Shown piece by piece: positions 12,947 to 24,491 of a DNA stretch of 64,000 nucleotides. The stretch is taken from contig JAJJXM010000001.1 in assembly GCA_024516155.1 (NCBI GenBank), positions 1,364,001-1,428,000 of the forward strand. The letters run 5' to 3'. Every line of letters starts with the position of its first letter. Position 1 is the stretch's first letter. A program made the translations under genes and the position numbers. The stretch comes from Pyronema omphalodes. Taxonomy: Eukaryota > Ascomycota > Pezizomycetes > Pezizales > Pyronemataceae. The notes beneath the pieces were generated by a model. The model was given only the letters and a program-made list of their open reading frames with translations. It was not told where the DNA came from and did no database searches.

Positions 12947-14618
12947 TTGAAATATTCTTTGGTATCTGGTTTATTTTCCGTTTTTGGGCGGTAGCGTGTA
13001 TGTTTTCTTTTTTCTGTATTCCCTTATTTCTTTATTTCCTTATTTCTTTATTTACTTAGTATTTCATCTCCTTAGTTTCTCGTTTCCTTAGTTTTTCGTT
13101 TCCTTAGTTTTTGTTTTTAGCATCACAGGTTATGTTGGTTTGGGACGGCTGTTTTTTGTAAGTTAATGGATGATATCCCGTGAGAATCTTTCGCATTTTC
13201 GGGATCCAAATTCATTTCACTGGAAGGAAGGGAGGTTCCGATGAGCTTCATTTTGTCGTGACTGCCAACTAATGGATTCACCAAACCTTCGTTTTAGCTC
13301 GAGCGTAGAGTTGAAATTCTCGACACACTGTTAAGAAACTTCAATGAAATTTTACAATTCCTAGACCATACTCCCCGGAATATAACCTCTTGTTACGATT
13401 AAAAATCATTTGAAATCCAATATTCTGTCGTACTCTGCTCTAGAGTGAGAAAAAGGTTTATGTAAATGAGGAGAATGGGAAAATTCTATTTTAAATTTGG
13501 GAAAACAAAATGTGTAATTTTATCAAATCAAACACAAAGTTTACTCTATACATCCGAGATAATGGACCCACGGACCTAGCATAATTATTTCCTTTCTTAC
13601 GCTGCTTTTATAACTCGCTTGGCGAACGCCTGATCAATCTTACTGAGCAATGGACTATTCTTGATTGTGTGATAGCCAAGATCTAAGCATGAACAAGGCA
13701 TGGAATCGATTGGCAACATAGATGATTGGGACCGATTGGCGGTGTCAGCCCCGTGCCCCTAGTCTTTACCCCTCTATTATATGACGTAGTTGTCTTAATC
13801 AGCTGTATAAGGCGAGATATCAATGACATCTGGATACCATGTCTCATGTCTTGAATCTGAGTGTGATATTCATTGAAAAACGAATTTAAGAAGAACTATT
13901 CAATCTGAATAGTAGATGCAGTTACCTAAACTTTGAAGTACAATCAGCCATTGCATAACGAGAATATGTCATTTGCGGTTACACTTCGTCATCACCGTTG
14001 TGAGGGAGCATGGTAGTCATATGTACATACAAATCAGGCTTGAGATACATGAGTGATTTTATATGCCAGAAGCAATTTTTTAACTTTCTTTGGAACTGTA
14101 TATCCAGCATTGAAATCAGGGTTTATTGAGTTCTTTACCATACAACCATCCGAAGTCTCTTACTTGACCAATTTCGAGTAGTCTCCATGTCATGTAAGGC
14201 ATCGCAGGTTTCAATCTAGACGTAAAGCTGTCTTGGAATATAAAAGCTGCGTGTCTGCATATTTATTATCTAATCGTTTTCCAGAGATGCGGTACTACGG
14301 AATCCGTCGAACTGGTAATGCACTGTAAGCAAGGTCAGCGGAACCAACGAGCCGCTTCCTTACATTGAGGAATTCAAGGTGAAGTCTAATTGAAGAAGTG
14401 ACAAGAAGTGAGGCATTGAAGGTCAGTGTAGAAATAATTTGCGCCAAGATCCGGTCAGCCTTGTCTGCCAAGGTCCGTCATACCTACGCGACCCCTCGTC
14501 CCCATTATGGCATGGTTCCGTTTTGGACTCAATCTTGATACGCCTTCCTCTGAACTTGTCGCGCCTCTCAAACGGCAAGATACGCGACTGTATCCACTCG
14601 TGATTCTTCTGGCTCGCG
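12947..14618. other. Intergenic region, nothing recognised
   Basis: 3' region of the zinc-finger gene with T-rich simple repeats (CTTATTT/CCTTAGTTT, ~13015-13110), then AT-rich unique sequence and the presumed promoter of the following gene. No coding, RNA or repeat feature can be supported. Confidence 0.5.
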
Positions 14619-17600
14619 ATGCCTCGACTCAACCACCTTCTCCGACCTCACCGTCGGGGACACAGCAGTTCGACGAACCCCGCGTCGCAGCAATCTCAGC
14701 CAACCATCGCACCATCCCCACCGACAACTGGCGCCGCGCCAACTCTGTCCTCGCTCCCGCCGCTAGACATCGGTTCGCCAGATCTCGGCTCGCGCGGACA
14801 ATGGTTCGAAACAAAGACTGAGAGCGCAGTTGCGCCGCCGATTCCTCCTCCTCCGGCTCCCTCAACAGCAAGCGCTACTCCTGCGCCTACCTCGACAAAC
14901 GGCTCACGAACCTCTACCCCATTCACAAATTTAACGTCCGAGATCAACGCTCCGCCGAAAACAACCCCGCGCTCTGCCAAGCCACTGACAATCATGACCT
15001 CGGTGGGGGGTATTGGACACTCGTTAGGCGCAAAGGGTACATCGACGCAACCGCAATGGCTACATGCCCACGGGCACTCGAACTCGGCAGATAGGCCCGA
15101 GAAGGTCAAGGAGAGTAGGAAGGAGAAGCTTAACCGGCTAAACCCGATGAGCTTGTTACGCCGGAAATCCAGCAACAAAGATTTGGTGCCAGACAAGGAC
15201 CGAATCCGAAGTACGAGAGACCTACCGGAGGATTTTAACCCTGGAACAATTCGTGGAACTAGACATTTGGATTGGAGCAGTCCTTCAAAGAGAGGTGTAA
15301 AGGAACCAAAGAGAACACTGAGTCCTATACCCGTTGGGCCAACTCGCGATGGAGGGCCCTTAAGACCGGGCTCTGCAGCCTCTGCTGGAAAGGAACAAAA
15401 TGATAGGAGAATTAGTTTTTCAATGTCACCAGAAACAAGTAATCAAACCTGGAGAGCAATATCACCAGCACCACCTTCGCCACCGCCGAAAGATGCCGCC
15501 CCTACAACTCCAGTCCCGTGGGAGAATAAGACTAGCAACGGTCTCATAGTACCTACTACAAAAGTTACGCCGGCTACCCCGAATACCCCCGATACTACTT
15601 CTACAAATATTCCACCAAAGTCTCCTACACGCTCGTTCGAATCCTCAGATCCTCAGAGTCCAGCAAGTATTACAAGTGAAGGTCGCCGCGGTGTAACACT
15701 AGTGGATCATCCTCTATCTCTCCCACACCACGCCGCTATCAATGCCTCTCGGTTTAGTTTCGAAGGAAGTGATAAAGCTCCAAGTAGGGCAGCTTCGGTG
15801 AAGGACAGTGGTGAAGACGAAGATGACGACCGGTATTCATTTGCAGATGATAGTTTCCAATTCGACCTGGACGATGAGGAGGATGACGGATTTGCCCGGG
15901 CAAATGAGGGTATCTTTACTCAGAGCAACATCAACATTAACATTATAGACCCATACGCTCAACTTAACCAGCTCCAAGCTGCGGTACAGTCTATGCAGAT
16001 AAGTGCTGCTCAAGATCAGCAAGGGATTGGATTGGCTTTAACTCATGGAGAATCAAACGGTGTATCGGAAGAAGGCACGAATTTTGAACCTTCCCCAACT
16101 GAAGGCGCCTTGAATTCTATGGCACCAGGTGTTTCTCAAAACCCTCAGGAAGTGGGCGTGAACTCAAATAAGTTCCCTGCCAACCCCGTTAGTACTGGTC
16201 TCGAAAACATTGGGGAATTGGATCATCCCCACGACGAGCAAGAGCTTGATGAATATGAGAATGATGATGGTCTAGCAGGATATGAGGATGACGAGGATCC
16301 TGAAGCATACCAGAGTACTCAAGGGCCAGTAGAATATCAGAACAGTGGGGGTCCCGTAGGATATGGAAGTAACCAGGGTCCTGTGAGATATGAGAATAAT
16401 CACGGGTTTGCAGGGTACGAAAATGACAACGGACTTGCAGGATATGAGGACGATGAGGATGACGACTTGTATCTGGACGATGATATAAATGACGAAGGTT
16501 CTCCGGATACACGAGGACAACCAGCACTTGTTATGCAGCCACCGACTGCTGATGCTACTCCAGAAGGACTTGGATCCCCCAATCCGTCCGGTTCAGGCGC
16601 CTTCCCTGCTGATCCCAATGCCGCTCATCGTTTCTCATTTGCAACAACCGGTCTCATTGCACAGGACGGGAGTGTTGCTACCAACTCATCATCCCCCATC
16701 ACTGCCTTTCCTCCGTTTATCAACCCTATAGGTGGCGGCCTCGGATACACCCCCAACCAAGCTCAGTTCTACAGCCCCGAGCAGCAATACTATGCCCCTC
16801 AAGTAAACGGCACCCTTCTCAATGGCATGGCCTTATCTAGCCTAACGTTTTCCCTTCAACAATACCAACATCAACAACAAGCCTTAGCCGGTGCCCCAGT
16901 TTCCCCCTCTGAAGGTTATGATTCCGACATTAACGACCGCCCCAACTTTGACGACATGTCATTTGACTTCAACAACGATGACTACGAAGGCGATGATGAC
17001 ATGGTAGCAGCCGCGAATGCTGAAGCCTTGGCATTTGATTCCGACGGTTTCTATGGATCTGAATTTGGTTTCTACCCCTCAGTTGCAGGTGGCGGAATGT
17101 CCTACGCCGGGGGATTCTTTGGATCAGCCGGTGCAAATGAAATCCTCCGTCCTCCAATTCGTCGTCCTTCCCTTACCCCCATCTCGGAACGATCAGAGAG
17201 CTCGTATAGGAACTCGCTCGTCTCACCCGGCATAGGTGGATCACCATGGGGTGGACCCGGCCCACTTTCACCGGGAAGTTGGGTTACCCATGATAATGAA
17301 GAAGTCCCCATCAACCATGTACATCTAATGCAACTTCGCCGAAACGCCTGGGGTGGTAGCAATGGATCTCTCAGAAGCTCGGGAAGCGCAGGTGGTAGTC
17401 CTGTGGGAAGTCCAGTTGGATGGCCCGTGGCTTTAGCCGCGGTTGGAATGGGAACTCCTCCAGTCATGAACCCGAGTCCTATGAACCCCTTCGCAGCAGC
17501 ACAGGAGAATGAGGAACCACAGAAACAGCAATATGGAATGATCAGCTCATTGATGGCACAGAGAGGTTTACAGGAAGGTCAGCAATACTTCCCTTTGGGT

Positions 17601-17906
17601 GCTATGGCTAGTAGTCCGTTGCCTCATAGTCCGCTGAGTTTGTCGGCTATGAATCCTGTTACCTCGCCTCTTAACCAGCCACCAGGAATAGGAGGAAGTA
17701 ATCAGCCGTCTGGAAATGGCCCCGGTGCATCCCCATCAGCTCCGGAGACCATGGGGTCTGGCGTTCCTACGCAGGGAGCATCAGAATCGGGATTCGGTAC
17801 ATCACCTCCTCCACCGGGATTACACCATCAGGGTTCCAAAGCAATGTTACCAACAAAAGGGAGTTTCGAAGACCCAATGCAGCAGCAAACTCCCGCGGAG
17901 AAATAG
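14619..17906 (+). CDS. Large intrinsically disordered fungal protein of unknown function
   Basis: Intron-free frame of 1095 residues. The N-terminal ~130 residues are Ser/Pro/Thr-rich. Residues ~160-230 form a basic conserved-looking block (RKEKLNRLNPMSLLRRKSS, then RSTRDLPEDFNPGTIRGTRH) resembling a motif in many uncharacterised filamentous fungal proteins. Acidic segments follow at ~390-430 and ~545-630. The second contains six or seven imperfect ~13-residue repeats of the type YENxxGLAGYEDDEDP. The region from ~640 is rich in Gly, Pro, Asn and Gln and ends low-complexity. No enzymatic domain, signal peptide or membrane helix is visible. It may be a scaffold or signalling protein; no function is claimed. 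A shorter overlapping frame starting at 14507 is a shadow. Confidence 0.8.
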   Translation: MPRLNHLLRPHRRGHSSSTNPASQQSQPTIAPSPPTTGAAPTLSSLPPLDIGSPDLGSRGQWFETKTESAVAPPIPPPPAPSTASATPAPTSTNGSRTSTPFTNLTSEINAPPKTTPRSAKPLTIMTSVGGIGHSLGAKGTSTQPQWLHAHGHSNSADRPEKVKESRKEKLNRLNPMSLLRRKSSNKDLVPDKDRIRSTRDLPEDFNPGTIRGTRHLDWSSPSKRGVKEPKRTLSPIPVGPTRDGGPLRPGSAASAGKEQNDRRISFSMSPETSNQTWRAISPAPPSPPPKDAAPTTPVPWENKTSNGLIVPTTKVTPATPNTPDTTSTNIPPKSPTRSFESSDPQSPASITSEGRRGVTLVDHPLSLPHHAAINASRFSFEGSDKAPSRAASVKDSGEDEDDDRYSFADDSFQFDLDDEEDDGFARANEGIFTQSNININIIDPYAQLNQLQAAVQSMQISAAQDQQGIGLALTHGESNGVSEEGTNFEPSPTEGALNSMAPGVSQNPQEVGVNSNKFPANPVSTGLENIGELDHPHDEQELDEYENDDGLAGYEDDEDPEAYQSTQGPVEYQNSGGPVGYGSNQGPVRYENNHGFAGYENDNGLAGYEDDEDDDLYLDDDINDEGSPDTRGQPALVMQPPTADATPEGLGSPNPSGSGAFPADPNAAHRFSFATTGLIAQDGSVATNSSSPITAFPPFINPIGGGLGYTPNQAQFYSPEQQYYAPQVNGTLLNGMALSSLTFSLQQYQHQQQALAGAPVSPSEGYDSDINDRPNFDDMSFDFNNDDYEGDDDMVAAANAEALAFDSDGFYGSEFGFYPSVAGGGMSYAGGFFGSAGANEILRPPIRRPSLTPISERSESSYRNSLVSPGIGGSPWGGPGPLSPGSWVTHDNEEVPINHVHLMQLRRNAWGGSNGSLRSSGSAGGSPVGSPVGWPVALAAVGMGTPPVMNPSPMNPFAAAQENEEPQKQQYGMISSLMAQRGLQEGQQYFPLGAMASSPLPHSPLSLSAMNPVTSPLNQPPGIGGSNQPSGNGPGASPSAPETMGSGVPTQGASESGFGTSPPPPGLHHQGSKAMLPTKGSFEDPMQQQTPAEK

Positions 17907-18420
17907 GAACCCTCCGCGCAGGAGCATCGCGATAATGAAAGGGATGAAATAGATGTAATACAATGTAGGATGATATTATCGGTTGATATAGGGATAATTG
18001 TAAAAGTATATCGGAGTGTTTGTTTATTGAGTTTGGCAGGTTTATCGCTGGTGATTTTTGTCTTGGTTTACTTTTTTGGATTGGCTTTTTGTTGCGCTTT
18101 TGTACTTTGTGCGGGTTGGCGGTATTGATTGGGATTTCTGTTTGGCGTATCGATTTGTTTTTTCTTTTTTTTTTTTAACTTGACATGCCTTTTTTTGACT
18201 TTTTCTTGGTTTGCATTGAATGTTTGGGATTGTATTTTTTTGATTTTTGGTTTTTCTTTTCTTTTTGATTTAGGATAGAGATGAAGATGAAGACGAGGAT
18301 GGATATACCCCTTTGAAATCAATAGCCGAATTAATTAGTTTTAGCTATAAAAATAATTCAAATAAACAAATAAACAAAGCATACCTGTGGCTAAACAAAA
18401 TAGAAGTCGAAGCGTCGAAG
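17907..18420. other. 3' flank of the disordered-protein gene
   Basis: T-rich 3' UTR-like sequence with several T-runs (18160-18260). No gene. The tandem repeats of the accessory region begin at its right end. Confidence 0.5.
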
Positions 18421-19460
18421 CGTTTGAAGGCATGGATTAGATGTATTCGAAGCATGAATGACGTAGTGATGTTGATGGAGTAATGGAAAAGCAAGTGATA
18501 GGGTTCATGACCCACGACGAGACAGGATACACCGATTTGGGTCAGGCAATGGATTTTATCGATTGTAGATACTAGTGGGTTGAAGTAGATTGAGGATTGA
18601 TGTGGAATATACGCGGGAGGTCATGTAACGAAGCGGGTCAGCATGAGACAGGATTATCTTGGGGAATACCGGCCAAATTCGTCGTACTGGGAAGGTGGGG
18701 ATGTACCCACGGATATCTACGAATGATTGTGTATGACTTACACCGGGGGAGCTCACCGGCGGGGAAAAATAGTCATCGAAGCATCGAAGCGTTGAAGGCG
18801 TGAATTTTATATACTTGAAATATGAACCATGATGATAGCGACGCAATGATTTTAATGCAGCAGTGAACGCGGAAGTGATAGAGTTCATGATCCACGACGG
18901 GACGGGATACACCGATCTGGGTCAGGCAATGGATTTTATCTATTGTAGATACTAGTGGGTTGAAGTAGATTGAGGATTGATGTGGAATATACGCGGAAGG
19001 TCATGTAGCGAAGCGGGTCAGCATGAGACAGGATTATCTTAGGGAATACCGGCCGAATTCATCGTACTAGCAAGGTGAGAATGTACCCAATGATACCTAC
19101 GAACGATTATATATCACCCACTCCGGAGGTGCGCTGTAACGAGAAAATACAGACATCGAAGCATCGAGGTGTTGAAGGCATAGATTAGAAATAGTTGAAG
19201 CATGAACAATGGTGATAACGACGCAGCAATTGATATTGATAGAGTAGTAAAAACGGAAGAGATAGGCTCCATTATCCACGACGGGACGGGATGTATCAAT
19301 ATGTGGGACGGGTATTCGATGTTTCCTTACTGTAGATGCTAGTGGGTTGAAGTGAAATTAGAACTGAGGTGGAAAACACGCGGGAGGTCATGTATCGAAG
19401 CGGCTCAGTGTGAGGTAGGATTCTCGCGGGGAATACCGGCCAAATTCATGATGCTGCTGC
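18420..19460 (+). repeat. ~380-bp tandem repeat array, copy 1
   Basis: Three degenerate direct units recognisable by CTAGTGGGTTGAAGT at about 18572, 18952 and 19339 (periods ~380 and ~387). Each includes an ACGACGGGACGGGAT-like box, the CTAGTGGGT box and the GAATACCGG motif. The last unit runs straight into the 5' region of the family 1 gene, so the repeats look like reduplicated promoter-proximal DNA. Confidence 0.8.
19428..19456 (+). promoter_or_regulatory. GAATACCGGCCAAATTCAT motif upstream of family 1 copy 1
   Basis: One of nine occurrences of a ~28-bp motif found in the tandem repeats and upstream of both gene families. It lies ~300 bp before the first supported exon. A regulatory role is inferred only from recurrence and position. 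Confidence 0.4.
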
Positions 19461-19749
19461 GGCGAAGAAGCCAGGTGATGGAGCGGGGATGGAGGTATCG
19501 AGCTCAACATTTAATCCAGACAGAATTCCCAAGGAACAATCATCCCCCGTGTCTTCTCATCTCTCAACTCCACACGATACAAATTTTGAACCCTACTCCT
19601 TCGCGACAGCAATTGACTCTCTCAAACCTTCTTTTGGAATTTATAATGTCTCACTTCAAAGCCCCGACCGTCGGAGAGGAAAACACAGAAAGAGGTAATA
19701 TACAGCTTGTCCACCGTCCACCGGCAACCCCGTTCGCTCCCCAATTTAG

Positions 19750-20920
19750 GGAAGCTACCATGTTGATACACAGCTGACCGTAAAAGTGAGCCCTCAGTCA
19801 ACCAACGCAGGAACCATTGCGACCGAAGTTTGTACCTGTAACATTGCGAATTCCGATGTTCAAACAAACAATATTGAGGAGTACGACCAGAAGAAATGCT
19901 TGCTCCACGACGTCGCGGAATCTTATGAACCCGCTTCTAATTGCCAGGATCTCAATGAGACATTGAAAACTGGACCGTCCAAAACATCAAAGATGCCCTT
20001 CGACCCACTTGTTCCTGCTGCGATGTCTCGACCATCTGCTGCTCCACAGATTTTGGGCACAAGTTTCCATACTGGACCATCCGGGACGTCAAGAACTGCC
20101 ATCCACCCGCTTACTTCTCCGCTGAGGCCAATGGGACGACAAGTGATTAATCTCAAGTTAGCTGTCCATGACATAATCACAGCACGGATCAACAACGCAA
20201 AGGCTAAGGCCAAGCTACAAAGTGCGAAGGAAGAGCTAAATGTCGCAACGGAGTTGCTGATGTCCAGAAGGGCGGTTGCGATCCAGAAGGGACTGGAGAG
20301 TGTGTTGGCAACTAAAGCAATGGAAACTGCCAAGGCCCGCGAGGAGGAGGCGGCGGAAAACCTCCGCAGAGCTATGCAGAGTCAGTGTGAAATAGTTGCC
20401 TCACAGTTCCAGTCCGAAATGAGATACCGGGCTTTAAGTGCCAAGCATCAGAATGGTTTCCAAGTTGCACAAGAGGTTGTGGGAAAAAGTGTGGATGGAA
20501 GTATGGTGGAGATCCCCTGGAATCAAATCGTATCCGAGCCCACTGCGTCAAATGAGGTAACAACCGCTGCTTGACACAGCCCCATTATAACACAGAACTA
20601 ACAAAAACACTTAGTCGTCGGAGAAAGATCAAGCAATGCCGGATGCAACGGACAACAAATCGATTGTAGATGTTGAGGTGAAAACCTGTGCAGAGCAGAC
20701 TCCGCGAATGCACATTTTAGGTGCACAGGAGAGCAAGGACTTTCACATCACAGTTATTGAGGAACCACACCTTTCTCATAGCAATGATGATCCATTGCTT
20801 GACCAGGGTATGAGGACCATGCCGGACACCATATTGTTGCAACATGTTGACAACAGTGTAGACTTTGATGAATTTGACATCACAGCATCAATGTGGTTCC
20901 GTTACTGGGGAAGTGCATAG
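19750..20920 (+). CDS. Family 1 coiled-coil protein, copy 1 (unknown function; 5' end uncertain)
   Basis: Supported exons are 19750-20556 and 20615-20920, joined by a 58-nt intron (GTAACA donor, CTAAC branch, TTAG acceptor) in phase 0, for at least 370 residues. No ATG opens the first exon. A plausible upstream intron runs from the GTAATA donor at 19695 to the acceptor at 19749, but the matching first exon has no clear start; an ATG at 19646 is in another frame. After a Ser/Thr/Pro-rich N-terminal part, residues ~125-240 form an Ala/Glu/Lys-rich helical coiled coil. The C-terminal exon is acidic (EEPHLSHSNDD) and ends MWFRYWGSA. No known domain is recognised. Coding status is supported by an open frame kept, without indels, in the diverged copy 2. 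Confidence 0.6.
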
Positions 20921-21613
20921 TGTTATAGTCCCTCACAGGACAAACACTGGATCTGCTTATAACAATTATGCCAACCATCAGTGCTTTTGTGCGTACAAAT
21001 AGATGGTTGGCGAAGTATTTGTTCATTTATCATAAGTTATACTTTATTGATACTTATGCCGATTGAGAGGTTGTATGAATGCTCACTGACATTGTCTTCC
21101 GGCTGTGTTTGTGTTTATATATTTATGAGTAATTATTTTTTTTTCTTTTAATTTGAATTTATTTACCTTTGCTTGGAGCATACTGATTCGAAACTGTGCC
21201 TTCATATCTTCAATGACATGAACATTATCTTCATGGTTTTCCTTTGATACTTCATAACATGGGAGAAATCTATAAGCCAACAATCAACCATTTATTAGTA
21301 CGCACGAAAATACCTTTTGTTGGCATTATCACTATAAGCATAATTCGTGCTTGGAACCCTGTAATAGACTACGAACCCCTATCAACTCCTTTCTTTGGAT
21401 GCAGCAGCGCCGGGGGGAGGGGGGGGGAAGGCAGTGAGAGGGGCCAGGGGAGATGAGGGATTTTATGATCTCCATCTCCTGCGCAAGTGTTTCAACGATA
21501 ATCTGTACAGTCTCTCAAAGAATCTAGACCACCAAAGGTCTCCCGGCATGCCATCATGTTAGTATACTCATCCACCATCTACCATCTCCCATCGCCCAAT
21601 ACTTCGTCTCCCA

Positions 21614-21728
21614 TCTCCCATCTTCCAGTATCCCCATCTTCCAATATCCCATCTTCCAATATCCCCATCTTCCAATATCCCCATCTTCCAATATCCCCAT
21701 CTTCCAATATCCCCATCTTCCAATATCC
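21614..21728. repeat. 16-bp minisatellite (ATCCCCATCTTCCAAT), copy 1
   Basis: About six tandem units, some lacking one C. Equivalent arrays have about two units in copy 2 (31478-31506) and five to six in copy 3 (50577-50668), so unit number varies between the segments. Confidence 0.85.
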
Positions 21729-24260
21729 GCAATCACGTATTCCTTCCAATTTTGTTTATGATCATTTCCTTCATCCGTTAATTTCAAATTGCAGTTTTCA
21801 AGTTTTTGTGTATTGTTACTCAAACGTGAGCCCTTAGCCCTGAGTCCTTACCCCTGGGCCGCTTCTGGTTTCTTGTTCCTGGCTTATGGTTTTTGGTTTA
21901 TGGTTTGTAGTTTATGGTTTTCCGAGTTACGGGAGTCATCGGAATATTTCTTAGTCACTTTCTTCGAAGTTGATGCCGAAATGCTGAAATGTCACCGGAT
22001 CGGAGTGTTCGATCGGAATACCTATGTCTTTTGAGGCTAAAGAACCTCAGAATACCGGAAGGATTCTAAGATACCGAAAGACTTGAAGAATTTGAGAAGA
22101 ATTGGTGAAGAATTGAACAAGAATTGGAAAAGTTGAATTTTGTGTAAATCACAAAAGCGGAGTGATTAGTACCAGAGGAACCGGAGGCATTACGCAAACA
22201 AATGATTGAGTTTATGGTATATCACTGGAACAACTAGATGTACCGATTTTACTCATGATAACGCTGCTTATGATGAATTCTTTGTACGTACGAACAGTCG
22301 CCTCATAATTGGTCCATCGATTGATTTTTCGACTGGTTTATCGCCATTCGCCATAAAACACTACCCATATTACTCATTGGACGCTTCTGAATATCACAGG
22401 CTGAAATTATATCTACGTGATGGTTGTGTCGCTTTATGAGCACTTGTTTCTTCCCTCTTTATTTCTCCAGCTATCGTGAGGTCTCCAAAATACTTTTTCC
22501 TGAAAAAGCTTCGCTAACTCTGACGCTCTCGTGTAATATTTTCTATATGGTACTGTTTTCTGTATCTCTAATAATAATATTTCTACCGCCATGACTCCGG
22601 GCACTGCATAGATGTCTCATAAACCATGAGCCGTCAACAGCCTTCAGGCTTTACTATTACTAATGATATCAGTGCACACGTTTTCTCGATGGTAGGAACA
22701 GCAGCAAATACCAGCAAAGATCAACCAGGCTCAAAGTTTCAACCAAAATCTGCCGTTGAGACTGGATTATTATGCTTCATACCAGTTTCAGGATGCCTCG
22801 TATGTAGCCTTCATTCTCTATTTAACAGCTTTATGACAAAACATATGCACTGAAACTTGTGTATTTCCTGCATTTCCTGTATGTACCGGAATATCAATGA
22901 CTCTCCTTGATTCTCTTTCAACATGTCACATCTGAAATACTTACTAAAGCCCCCAGCCTTTGACGGAAGGTATGCTGATATAATACGGGGTGACTAGAGT
23001 AAAGCTTTTAAGTTCTGAGATATTTGTTTTCACGATGACTGTGAATGGTAGGCCGCTGGCGTAAACGATTATATTATATGCAGCACGACGAATAGCAATA
23101 GCGAGGACAGAAATAGAGGGTATTATTAATGCTTTGGATACTTCACCGATCGCGGTGTGAAAGAATGATGACCTTTATAAAACGCCCCTACTGCCGTTTC
23201 TCACCTCCCAGCCACACCGGTCGAAAGCCCCCGGGGTACTTGAGCTTTAAGTCACCGATAATGTGTAAACTATTTGAATGAAAGGGCTGTTTATAGAGTT
23301 TATGCTAGTAATAACTGTCTAAGAAGAACTATTCAGCTCAGAACACGAAGGATTCCAAAGACAGGGATTATTTTCCAGTGAATACAGGCAACAGCTGTAC
23401 TGATACAATATCTGCTGAAGATTATGCGGATGAGATAGAAGTATACAACATAAAGTTATGATTGATTATTCTGTACATTTACAACTTTTATTTAGAGAAA
23501 TTGGCATTAAGCCAGTCTTGAAACATTTATTCCAATGTATGAGTATCAGTACTTCTTCATTTCGATGCATAACATTAGCTACCTACCTCTCTTTTCATAT
23601 GGTACATCCAGTAAGATGTTGACGCCTATCGCGGTATCTCCATCACTTTAATATGATGATCAGAAACATAGCACACTCCGTATCTGTTGCAAGATGCAAT
23701 ATGCATTTGAGCACCTAGTTATTGTTTCTGGACATCCCGGTCATTGTATATCACTAGTTCATAACCAATCCTGCATAAACTGTTCATATTCCTGTATGTA
23801 TACGGTATGACTATAACTATATCACCCTTATTCCGCCAATCAATCCAATCCAGCCCAATCCAATCTTTCCCTGATCGATTCCATCACCCCCCCCCCCCCC
23901 CCCCAACACCTCCCCTCACCAAATATCCCAACAACGCACAACGTCAACTGTAACCTGCAATCTACCAGTACCTGCGATCCCGATCCGCCACAACCCCAAA
24001 ATCCATCCCCCTTGTTCCTCCCAGGTCCTCAGACAACCAGCCAGGCCTTTCCAAAGCTTTTTTCACTTTCTACCCATTTAAATCCATAGTTCAGCATCCA
24101 GCTTACATCCAGACACAGACCCAAAACCGAGACGTCATATCCTTCCCCGCTCCCGTTTCTAGTAGAATAAATTTCCATGACTACCGCCCCAAAGGACTGC
24201 ATTTTGAGATATTGATATTTCACGTAATTAAGCGGCTCTGTATAATGCAGGATTCCTCCA

Positions 24261-24288
24261 GGGAACACCGTCCAAATTCATCGTACTG
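24261..24288 (+). promoter_or_regulatory. Motif GAACACCGTCCAAATTCATC upstream of family 2 copy 1
   Basis: Variant of the recurrent motif, ~205 bp before the family 2 ATG. The following 200 bp align loosely with the family 1 leader (AGCCAxGT, TGGAGC, AGAATTC and CATCATCCC boxes in the same order), implying a shared promoter origin. Confidence 0.4.
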
Positions 24289-24491
24289 CCTGTTAGCAGT
24301 ATTGATGTGTCGAAAAAGCCAAGTCGTGGAGCTGTGATGGAGGCATAGAGCTCGACTGATAATGGACTTAGAATTCACCAAGCACCATCATCCCTTGCGT
24401 CTCCTCTCCGCGCCTCATCATTGACCTCCGTTTTAAATCTTGTTCATTCTTCGTTTACCGCCATGTTTCACGTCTACATTAGATCTCAACT

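Larger units (their letters stand above)
20921..24491. other. Long non-coding part of copy 1
   Basis: AT-rich. It contains a G-tract near 21414-21428, a 16-bp array, TTTATGG-type repeats (21870-21920), a region with small open frames not conserved between copies, and a C-tract at 23887-23904. A 79-codon minus-strand frame (24268-24029) is identical in copy 2, but the surrounding DNA is equally identical, so this is no evidence of coding. The promoter-like end (24240-24491) resembles the 5' region of family 1. Confidence 0.5.

Noticed and set aside
24029..24268. 79-codon minus-strand frame identical in copies 1 and 2
   Set aside because: The surrounding non-coding DNA is equally identical, so conservation gives no coding signal; no start context or family match.
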